Origin: Exophiala sp. HKRS030
Lineage: Eukaryota > Ascomycota > Eurotiomycetes > Chaetothyriales > Herpotrichiellaceae
Direction of reading: 5' to 3'
NCBI GenBank assembly: GCA_023897205.1
Contig: JAHWDD010000002.1
Coordinates: forward strand, 4,960,001-5,024,000
DNA: 64,000 bases
The notes under the pieces were generated by a model that ran no database searches, was not told where the DNA came from, and was given only the letters and a program-made list of their open reading frames with translations. Made by a program: the position numbers and the translations under genes. Below are positions 22,934 to 32,141 of the stretch, piece by piece (position 1 is the stretch's first letter; every line of letters starts with the position of its first letter).

Positions 22934-24527
22934 CTATGCCATCAACCCGCCGAGAACAACTTTTTGAACGCCCATCATCTCCCTTTTAGCCGTCTCTCGT
23001 GACGAGTTTTCAAATTCACGAATGATGGCCGAGATCATGACCTTTCTGATCCGTCCATCCACTTTCATAAACAATTCATTGATGACAGGTGTGCACGAGT
23101 TTGGACTCGTCAGGATTTGCATCAGCCGCTGATATGTGTCGATGAGCACATCGCATAATGTCGCGAAAACAGTGAAAAAATCCGGGGTAAAAGGCAAAGG
23201 CGGAGTTTGAAGGTACGTGTATGGCCCCTCGTTGGTTAGTAACGTGGAATTTGGTGCGTCAAAAGGTGCTGGTGGCGGAAATGCGGAGATACTGGGGAAA
23301 TTGTTCAGCGCTCCCGACGCGCTTGAAGAAGGGTTCACCAGCGTGCTAGCTGTCGATGCGCTGGAAGGAAATAACGACCCCGTGGTGGTAGTGTCGATTG
23401 ATGGATGTGAAACGTGATGAGCACCACCTTCCGGCAAAGCAGGGGTGAGGATTGTGTGGGCAGAATTGGTAACCCGATTTCTGACACGGGCCCACTCGAC
23501 TTTCGCGGCCTTGAAGTCGTTGCTGCCCTTTTGAACATCTGCGGTATACGCGCACGACTTAACGAACTCGCCGTGCTCCCATCAGGGGGGTGCAGCTGTT
23601 GGAACGACTCGAATTCGGTCAATAGAGCGTTTAAACTTCTGAGATAATCCTGCGCCACCGCAGTATTCGTTGTAGAAGTGCTCTGAGGGTGAGGTTGGGG
23701 ATGTACGTCCAGAACGATGGGTAAAGACATCCCTAATAGCATGTAGTTTGTGGCTCGGCGCGATAGTCGATTGGGTGTGTAGGAGGGAAGTTTTCCAATA
23801 TCGCTTTCAGTGAACCGTACAGTATTGAACCAAAACGATCGTCCCTCATGCGCTTTCCGTAAATAGTCCAAGGTGGCTATCCTCTTGTTGGTCAGCTCTT
23901 GAATATGACCATAAAGCGCCGACGTAGTCGAGAAGCCACTGCCCAACATGCCATTGAGTGCAAATCCACCGGGGACTTCGACATCTGTGGGAATCGCCTT
24001 GAAGCCGTCTGCAATGGCGGATTGTCCATTTGGAGTAGGTAGTCTTGCCAATTCACTCAAGCTGCTATCATTTGTGTTGGTTTTTTGAGGCTGTGACCGA
24101 ATGACACTTGTACCATTGGCCATGATGGGCACCGGCATGGGAGGGACGACAAACATGTTGGAGGATGGGTCAGATGAGGTGGAAGAGGTGGATATTGAAG
24201 CGCCGGTCACATCACTGTTTTTCCTCCCAGCAACGTCGGCCTTGAGGGAACTCAAGGTGAAAGGAGCAGCAGGCGCAGTGGCTGTGCGAGAAAAGGGCTG
24301 TCTCGGTCTTGGACGGGGAGGAGTGACACCCGTAGAGGGAGCGTTCAAGGTGGTATCGATGGAGCCGTTGGAGCCAAAGGGTTTGTGTCTGCGAGAGGGG
24401 AACGAGTAATCTTGGACAGGAAGGATGTGGTGCTACTACCGCTCGAGCCGGTGACTCCTGAGAGGGATGAATTAGTAGTGGAAGCAGAGGCCGAAGCAGA
24501 ACTCTCATGACGGGAGGGTTCAACCAT
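22934..24527 (-). CDS. Conserved fungal protein of unknown function, two one-base breaks
   Basis: A single-exon gene read in three successive frames. The first frame starts at the ATG at 24527 with a Ser-rich N-terminus. The frame changes at a run of four G/C at 24397-24400 and again at a run of three at 23578-23580. Each change needs one extra base, and with both the length is 1,596, giving 531 residues. The middle part (HIQELTNKRIATLDYLRKAH, then WFNTVRFTESDI) and the C-terminus (NELFMKVDGRIRKVMISAII) look like a conserved helical domain. I do not recognise the family. No intron of acceptable length and phase explains either change. Undercalled homopolymers are more likely than a pseudogene. 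Confidence 0.7.
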
Positions 24528-25534
24528 GTCAATATGGCAATGAAAGGTCGGTTTCAGGGCCACAAGACCTTGGGACCACAATAGCCACAAGCGCGCAGAG
24601 GCTAACGAGGTTGTGCTTGTGCCGTCTTGTCACGGTGTCCGTGGAAGGATGGGTAAAGTCTGTCCTGCGAATACTCCAGCTCACTGGCTACCGGGATGGA
24701 CGCAGTGTGGTGGTGCGGGATTGTGGATGGTACACGTTTTGGTTTTCGATCAAAAAGGGGAACGGAAGGACAAAGCGCGCACAGAAGCGTGACGGAGGTT
24801 ACTATCACCTCGTGTACCTGGGGAGGAACTAGCAGGGGACTAGTATGCGACTAGTAAATAGCTAGCACGTCTAGTGCACTCTAACTACTGCGTTGTAGTG
24901 GTAAAGGATACTCACGACTGCCACTACTGCCTACTAGTGGCACTTAATGACTAGGAACCTCCCAGAGATTTCCTTAGTGGGCGTGCGCGTCAGACTGCGC
25001 TTACTCTGTCGTGAGTGTACCTGCATCACTCCACAGCAATCCTATCTGACAAGGGTCTGCAGATGGTTCAAGCCACCCGTGAATCCCCAAAGTATAGCCC
25101 AAAGACCCTCTCTCTCGGCGCTTGAATTGGGGCAAGCGCAGGGGTTGATCCAGTTAAAGCACGCCCGTATTCTCGCTGTGAAAAGTGTACCCTAGAGGCT
25201 TCGAGGGGCATGTTGGTGGGGCATCCCGTGACCTCGCAGTTGCCCACGCTGTCCTCCTGCATTTTCAACCAACATCTGTGGGTGAAGGAAGTCCTCAATA
25301 GAGGTAATAAACCATGAATCAGAGTGCCAATGACCAGGAATATACCGCCACGCTAAATCTCTTCTCGTCATTATCACAGTCCTGTAGGCTGGTGTCCTGA
25401 CTCTTGATCCTTTGGTTCTTAGTGTGGTTCGTTTCATCTTGACATTACGCCATCCTGCCGTTGACCCCCACCACGCTCGGAGCCTTATATCTCCTCAATC
25501 TAAGTATAAGACACTATATGACAATTAACCGACA
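24528..25534. promoter_or_regulatory. Divergent promoter region, unknown gene / ECT1
   Basis: One kilobase lies between head-to-head starts. It contains a stretch rich in ACTAGT/CTAGTG words (24835-24960) and no supported gene. No specific regulatory site is claimed. Confidence 0.35.
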
Positions 25535-26955
25535 ATGTCAGTCCCAGATCCTGGCCATTGGCCAGTAGATCCGCAACAGGACCAAGATATCTTGAAGGAA
25601 CGCATTTGGATCGATGGCTGTTTCGACTTTGCTCATCATGGTAGGAATTCCTTTTCATCGAAATCATGGCCATGATATCCCCCCGCCAAAACTTGTCCAC
25701 ACTTTCAATTTGACTATTTAGATAGGCCATGCAGGTGCAATGCTTCAGGCCAGACAACTCGGGCCGAGCTTTACGTCGGTATCCATTCTGACGAGGAGAT
25801 TCTCGAGAACAAGGGCCCAACGGTAATGACTCTAGATGAGCGGTGTGTGCTTCTTGTCCATGTCAAATCTGCCTTCCAAACACTAATGAAACAAGTGTTG
25901 CTGCAGTAGATGCTTGTCGATGGTCCACCAAATCAATTCCACAAGCTCCTTATGTCACCCAGCTATCCTGGATCTCCCATTATGGCTGCTGGTATGTTGT
26001 TCACGGCGATGATATCACCTCTGATGCTAGCGGTGAGGATTGCTATCGCTATGTCAAAGCAGCTCAAAGATTTCTAGTCGTGAAACGAACACCTGGTATT
26101 TCTACCACTGATCTGGTTGGACGTATGCTGCTATGCACCAAGACCCACTTCATCAGATCTTTGACAGACGAAATCAATGGCATTTCAGAAGGCAAGTCCG
26201 ACCCCGAACGAGTGGCGGCCGGAGCCTCAATGCTCCAAAGAATCAAGGACTACGCCACCGACGAATCAGCTCTAAATCCAGGTTCCGAAGTCTGGACTTG
26301 GGGTCCTAAGAGGCAAGCTAATTCAGTAGACAAAGTCGATGATGCTGGAGATTTTGCCAGATTAGTGCCAGGGAAAGGTCCCAAACCGGGTCAACGCATC
26401 GTCTATGTCGATGGTGGCTTCGACTTGTTCTCCTCTGGCCACATCGAATTCCTTAGAAAAGTCAACGAAGCTGAGCACGGCGAGGCCTACATTGTAGCAG
26501 GAGTGCACAATGACGCCGTCATCAACCACTGGAAAGGACTCAACTATCCCATCATGAACATCTTCGAACGCGGTCTTTGCGTCTTACAATGTCGATACGT
26601 CCACGCCATCATTTTCGGTGCCCCTTTCTCTCCATCCAAGCCATATCTCGACGCTCTACCGCTCGGGAAAGTTTCAGCAGTATATCACGGCCCCACTGCA
26701 TTCATGCCATCCACCTACGACCCTTATACCGACGCCAAAGACATGGGAATCCTGAAAGAAATCGATACCCACCCATATGCACATGTGAATGCTGGGGAAA
26801 TTGTACAGCGCATCATGAAAGGTAGACAAGCCTTTGAAGAGCGACAAAGACGAAAAGGCGAGAAAGCCGTCGGTGAGGAAGCGGTTAGACAACGAGAGAT
26901 ACTGGAACAGGAACAAGCTGCCATAGAGGAAAAGAGAAGAGCGGCTCTGAGTTGA
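25535..26955 (+). CDS. ECT1: Ethanolamine-phosphate cytidylyltransferase, one-base break
   Basis: This enzyme makes CDP-ethanolamine from CTP and phosphoethanolamine, the middle step of the Kennedy pathway to phosphatidylethanolamine. Exons are 25535-25640, 25726-25842 and 25896-26955. Two cytidylyltransferase domains are visible: the first with WIDGCFDFAHHGHAGAM (HxGH near residue 36), the second with VYVDGGFDLFSSGHIEFL near 245-260. The linker carries TKTHFIRSLTDEI. The C-terminus is a charged helix rich in Glu, Arg and Lys. In exon 2 the frame slips at GGG 25761-25763, between ARQLG and ELYVGIHSDEE, both of which are family sequence. One extra base gives 427 residues. Sequence error is the best explanation for so basic a gene. 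Confidence 0.92.
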
Positions 26956-27198
26956 TGCTGGTATTTTATTTCTTGATTTCTCGATTCTCACGACTTGGTC
27001 TGGGCCGATGGAAATTCATATATACAGTGCCGGCGCTCGTTCATCCTCACCTAGAGATAGACATAGAGAACCCGCCTTCAAACAAAGCTCCGGCAGGGGT
27101 AGCTGGAGGAAAGTAATATCACGTTAGCAATCCGCATCGCAACTCATAACAAGTCCTGAATAAAAGACCCAAGCAAACAGAAAATCAGGGAAGAAAAC

Positions 27199-27822
27199 TC
27201 ACTCCTCTCCATAACTCGTCCGACCAATCTCATATTTCTCAGCAGTATTGAGCTTACTGCGAACAGCAACCGGCCGGGGCGGCAAACCACCCTCACCTAG
27301 GACAGCCGTAGCCTTCTCCTTCTCAAAGAAAGCCGCCAACCCCTTGGATCCCTGCTCCTTGACCTCAACAAGCTGCTTCGCACCCTCATCGCCCGCGAGC
27401 AGTTTCGGACTCGGGTCCGCTGCGCTGCCCAGGCTCAACAAACCCACCGCGTCACCCTGCGTCACAGTGCTGAGCTTGGGGTATGCCCTGCGCACATCGC
27501 GCTTCCAGTATGGGTTGTCGGCGATGTCAGAGGCCGGTGTGGTTACTGCTTCGTCGTATGATTGCGGGTCGAGGCCACCGGGAGGCGGGTTGCGGAAGTG
27601 TTTGACGGGCACGCCGTTGCTGCGGTTGGGGTCGACGGCGAAAAGGCGTCGGATCGTCTCGTACAGGCCGCTGGATTGTTGGGTGTATTTCTAGAGCGAG
27701 GAGAAGAGAGATGGTTAGTTTGGTTGAGGAAGATCGGGGATGGGAATTGGGTGATGTAGTGCTGGCAGGTTTTGCTGGCTTACTTTGGCGACGCCAACTA
27801 CGTCTGTGAGAGGTTTGGCCAT
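27199..27822 (-). CDS. Complex I 21-kDa accessory subunit
   Basis: Fungal NADH:ubiquinone oxidoreductase 21-kDa subunit of the inner mitochondrial membrane, 176 residues. Exon 1 is 27822-27784 (13 codons, MAKPLTDVVGVAK) and exon 2 is 27690-27199. Family features are SGLYETIRRLFAVDPNRSNG, the RNPPPGG turn, IADNPYWKRDVRRAYP and the C-terminal EKYEIGRTSYGEE. The stop is at 27201-27199. The stop overlaps a GTGAGT donor-like sequence with TTTTATTCAG 47 bases on, so a short alternative C-terminal exon is possible. It is tail to tail with ECT1, with 243 bp between stops. Confidence 0.88.
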
Positions 27823-28348
27823 GCTGGCCGCAAGTTGAGGAGAGATTCTAGAGTGGCAGAGGTGTGATGTAGTGGAATGAATCGTAGAACTTGTTCAGTT
27901 TATGCGGCATGTCAAGGTGTGAGGTCGAGCTGGAGATCTGAGTCACGTGAGTCAAGCTTGTGTGGGCGGTGGAGTACTTTTGTCAGAGATGTCGCTATGT
28001 ACGGCGAGATATATCTCTAGCAGACGCAGATATTGGCAAATGGCCAGACATGAATCCATACCAAAACCCCTACACCAAGCTTTGAACACATGTCCGCGAC
28101 ACAAAAGGAGAACCGAACCAAGACCCAATCGTGGAATTTTTAGAATTTAAGTCGATAAATCTTGGTAAGGATGAGATTTGATTTGAAGCAATCTACAATA
28201 TTATCAAGGAACTAACTAGCACTATTGAATCGACGAGACCGCCGTTGGAACTGATGATAGTACGAGTGCCATATGAGCACAGAGTCTAACAATCTCCCTG
28301 GTCCAAAGAACTCGTCCCAAAGAACCCTCACAGATGCTGGGGGCTCTC
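27823..28348. other. Intergenic region
   Basis: This is the upstream DNA of the complex I gene and the 3' flank of the SDR gene. No gene is supported. The part at 28140-28230 is AT-rich, as expected for a 3' flank. Confidence 0.4.
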
Positions 28349-29095
28349 TTACCATGGTACCACCTCACCCTTCCAAGTCTTGAATCCACCATTTGTTGTC
28401 TCCAGATTAGCCATATCAATCTGTCTCACCAAGCCGGTCACACTGTCCTTGAGCGACACTGCAGCCGCTGGAATGACTTGACCTTCCACTCTGAGACTAC
28501 GGGTAAGATCCGTGGCCACATGGCCTGGTGCCAATAACTCTACCACAATGTCTGGATGATCGGTGTGCAACTTGCGCATCACGTGATTGACGGCTGCTTT
28601 GGACGCGCCACAGGGTAAGACGTTCAGATGTTTTCGTTTAGGCACGAGCTCTGTGGACCCGACACCAGAAGATATTGTGAAGAATTTTGGTGGCTGGTTC
28701 TTGGAGGCCTGGAGCAGAGGTAGGGTGGCCTTGAAGAGCTGCAACGGTCCGATTGTGTTGATGTGGAAATGAGACAGCATGGTCTCGGGACTGGCTTCGA
28801 TGGATGGACCTTGCCATGACATGACGCCTGCGTTGGCGATGACTATGTCTAGAGCTGTGATGTTGTGTTCAGTATGCAATGACGAGACTGCGGCTTGTGC
28901 TGAATGGTCGTCATTTGCGTTATATGGCAGGACTATGACCTTGGTGTCTTTCGAGAGAGGTTTGAGTGACGTTGTGGTCTCGTCTGATGGATCTCGGACT
29001 AGCGCCACTAATGTGGTATTGGGCCGTGAGGGGAATATGTCTGCGATGCCACGGCCGATGCCACGATTGGCTCCGGTGATCAGGATGGTAGTCAT
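28349..29095 (-). CDS. Short-chain dehydrogenase/reductase with Cys in place of catalytic Tyr
   Basis: A classical SDR of 248 residues, closest in look to fungal norsolorinic-acid-ketoreductase-like and sniffer-type proteins. ILITGANRGIGRG (residues 4-16) is the NADP-binding TGxxxGIG motif, IVIANAGV (85-92) the NAG motif, and FFTISSGVGS carries the catalytic Ser near 142. The active-site motif reads PCGASKAA where YxxxK is expected: residue 162 is Cys (TGT at 28612-28610) and Lys 166 is kept. TAT to TGT is a single transition. All else is intact, so it could be a non-catalytic or altered enzyme, or a base error. Single exon, ATG at 29095, substrate unknown. Confidence 0.88.
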   Translation of the reverse strand: MTTILITGANRGIGRGIADIFPSRPNTTLVALVRDPSDETTTSLKPLSKDTKVIVLPYNANDDHSAQAAVSSLHTEHNITALDIVIANAGVMSWQGPSIEASPETMLSHFHINTIGPLQLFKATLPLLQASKNQPPKFFTISSGVGSTELVPKRKHLNVLPCGASKAAVNHVMRKLHTDHPDIVVELLAPGHVATDLTRSLRVEGQVIPAAAVSLKDSVTGLVRQIDMANLETTNGGFKTWKGEVVPW

Positions 29096-30637
29096 GGTAT
29101 AGTTTTCTTGCTACAGGCTCAGCAGGGCTTTCTATGTCTTGGGTGAATGATGCACGATGATACCTATATCCTCTTCATATCTGTGAAAATGGCATCTCAC
29201 CTTGTAAATATATGTCATGTATCGGTCTTAAAGCTTGAGATCGTCCAAGGTTCGGACAAAGGAGATAGCCACTACCAGCAAACAATTTACCGTCCACATC
29301 AAACTTTTTGTATCGAATCTCGAAGCAATAGAATTCCAAAGCGTACGACCGAGATCTTAAAGACAAACCTTCACGCTGAATCTCCAAGGATCTTGCTCGG
29401 ACTTAAGATATGAGCGAAGACGTTGATCTTCTAGAAGTTTTGTCCTCCGGAGAGCTACGGCGTTAGGAGAAGCTTTAAGCTTGCCTACCCACTCTACCTA
29501 ACCTTAATCTCAAACTTCGAGATCAACGGTGAGAAAGTCCTAAACCAGGGACATAGGCTCCAGGTATATGAGAACAAAGAGGAGCATATCGACAAGTCCT
29601 CGGAATCCCAGAAACCCGATTTCGAATCCAGGTCTCGTATTGCGAACCGAACTTTATGCTCGCAACTGATCGTTGCTGCCCCCTGGCCGGCTGGCTGGCT
29701 AAATGACGAATCTTGGGCAAAAGGTGCAGTAGCTTGCCAATGGTCGACTTCGCGGCACGCCAGGCGTACCACCTCTTGAACCATCACACTACGAAGATTC
29801 TAAAGCGCCCAAAAACATCAGGAGACAAGCCAGAAGTGACGAAGTAGAACCGATTCGTGGGTTCTCCTCCGGATATATCACCAAGGTTACAAGTGTGACA
29901 AGGCTAGCAACACCAAATGCCGATTCGGCTTCTGTCCCACAAACCTATATCTCCACAACGACAGGAGACGGTGAGTCAAGGTGGCTCCTAACCCAGTATA
30001 CGTAAGCCAAATGCAGCTCACAATCCTCCGGACCCCTTGAATCATCAGCATCATTACCACTATCAAAGATTATCAGCACTACCAAAAAGTGTGGGAATCC
30101 TCGTCCCTTGGTACCACAAGTACTCGACTGCAGGATAAAGTCGGCCATTAGCCCTCAGCCTGACCAATCAGTCATGCACGCATCCTTATCTCTGTGGTAC
30201 TTGCCCTGCACGCCCCGGGGCGAAGCGAACCGGTATGTGAGCTTCGCTTCCCCGGTACTCGTGCCAATCATGTTGGGTGTTGGTTGCAAGGCGATGGCAT
30301 CTGCAGTGTGGTTTGCGAGGAGGCTCGCACAATCATGCATTCTTGTCGACCATAAGACTTGCAAATATGTCCCGTGCGAAAACTCACCGTAAGCGATGCT
30401 GATCTCGATGCAGGTGAGTGAGCACAATAAGAAAGGAGTCAAGCCAAGATCAAACGCCACTTGTTGTCATTTGTTAAGTTGTTCTTCGACCGATCTTGTA
30501 TCTGCTCAAAGTACCTTGGTTATACGAACATATCGTGGATCAAGAAGGGTGAGCTTTAGGTTCCATCTATCACCAGTCCACACCGCAAACTACACACGCA
30601 AACAAAGCATCAGTCAACTATTTGATCTCGACGCAGA
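29096..30637. other. 1.5-kb intergenic region
   Basis: No gene is supported. Several ORFs of 60-100 codons show no motif. The region contains one imperfect GC-rich hairpin (30213-30255). A sequence near 29625-29640 faintly resembles a tRNA B-box, but I could fold no tRNA around it. Confidence 0.4.
30213..30255. repeat. Imperfect GC-rich inverted repeat
   Basis: GCCCCGGGGCGAAGCGAA is followed after about 13 bases by TTCGCTTCCCCGG. The arms pair except for two unpaired bases, giving a possible stem of about 11 bp. No gene end is near enough to call it a terminator. Confidence 0.45.
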
Positions 30638-31833
30638 ATGTTGAGACCCAAGATCCTCCTGATAGGAAAGATAGACCAGTACGTTGACGAGCCTCCACCA
30701 GCAGCCGCCACGACCTCGACCAACAACCATACTCATACTCTTCTTCATGCACAATCCACTAACACACGTCTCCTCCCAGCGCACATAAACAATGGGAAGC
30801 ACTCAGCCATCTGGGCGAACTAATCACGAGCAAAGCGACGACGCGCGAAGAGTTCATCGCCGAAATCCAATCGGGGCGTTTGACGGCGTGGTGGCTGCTT
30901 ACCGCACATTCGACAGCGTTTTACTCACCGGCCGGTTCGACGCACCGTTGATCCAACTCCTACCAAAGTCGTGGCGGTTCCTGGCCCACTGCGGCGCGGG
31001 ATACGATCAGATCGATGCACAGGCGTGCTCGGCGCGTGATCCGCCATTACTCGTGTCCAACGTCCTCTCGGCGACCGAGGACACCACGGCCGACACGGCC
31101 ATCTTCCTCATGCTAGGTGCCCTGCGCAACTTCACCACGCCGATGAACACGGTTCGGCAAGGAGCATGGCGCGGCGCCGTCCTCCCACCCATCGGCCGCG
31201 ACCCACGCGGCAAAGTGCTAGGAATCCTCGGCATGGGCGGGATAGGACGCAACATGAAGATCAAGGCGGAAGCATTCGGCATGACGACCATCTACCACAA
31301 CCGACACCGGCTGGATCCCGTGCTCGCCGATGGCGCCGAATACGTATCGTTCGAAGACCTGCTGCGGCGCAGCGACGTGCTGAGCCTGAACCTCCCGCTC
31401 AATCCGCAGACCCGACATGTCATTTCCACCGAGCAGTTCCGCATGATGAAGCCTAGTGCCGTGCTGGTCAACACCGCGCGAGGCGCCGTCATCGACGAGG
31501 CCGCACTGGTCGATGCGTTAGATCGTGGTGTCATTGCCGCCGCGGGATTGGATGTCTTTGAGGAAGAGCCCAAGATTCACCCGGGTTTGTTGGAGAGCAG
31601 CAGGGTCATGCTTTTGCCACATATGGGCACGTGGACGACTGAGACACAGGTGAGTACGCAAATTGTGAACATGCGTGTGGGTTTGTTCCAATTTATCTGC
31701 GGATCACTGACCTTTTGGACATATATAGGCGAGAATGGAAGAGCGGGCGATTGACAATGTCCGAGCAGCAATGGAGACGGGGAAACTCGTATCACCGATT
31801 ATCGAACAGCGAGAGCTGCAACTAGTTTCATGA
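30638..31833 (+). CDS. D-2-hydroxyacid dehydrogenase (glyoxylate/mandelate reductase-like), one-base break
   Basis: An NAD(P)-dependent oxidoreductase of D-2-hydroxyacids. Exons are 30638-30678, 30780-31649 and 31729-31833, with a clear CACTAACAC branch in intron 1. Exon 1 and the start of exon 2 read ILLIGKIDHAHKQWEALS. The frame then slips at GGGG 30873-30876, and FDGVVAAYRTFDS continues in another frame. One extra base gives 338 residues. Family features are GILGMGGIGRNM (Rossmann, near 164), NTARGAVIDE (catalytic Arg near 244), DVFEEEP (Glu near 271) and LPHMGTWT (His near 293). All catalytic residues are kept, so undercalling is favoured over decay. The substrate is not readable. Confidence 0.88.
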
Positions 31834-32141
31834 AGTCCACTGAAGCGGAGAAAAAGATTGTTCTTGACGGGATGCGCAGGCGTGACAATTCTTGTGTGAG
31901 TATTCATTCCATGCTAGACTTGGGTAAGGGACATAGATTATAGAGACTTTGTAGACGATACACATAGATGGATGACAGGACAGTCTGATCCAAAGGTCGA
32001 ACGAATGATGATATCTGAGCAAATGGACGAATGAACAGTGTATCCAAGCAAGCACTTACTTCCATGCAATCCATATTCCTTCCATCCTCTAGCCAAACTG
32101 CAATACCCCGATAGTCCGCTCTCTTACCCATCGAAAGTCGC
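31834..32141. other. Short tail-to-tail intergenic region
   Basis: Some 308 bases lie between the convergent stops of the dehydrogenase and DNA2. Nothing coding is seen. Confidence 0.4.

Noticed and set aside
24212..24532. Third-frame ORF over the N-terminus of the conserved unknown gene
   Set aside because: It contains no protein-like pattern and stops; the other two frames join to a conserved protein.
29600..29660. tRNA-like B-box sequence
   Set aside because: TTCGAATCC is present, but no A-box, acceptor stem or anticodon arm can be placed around it.
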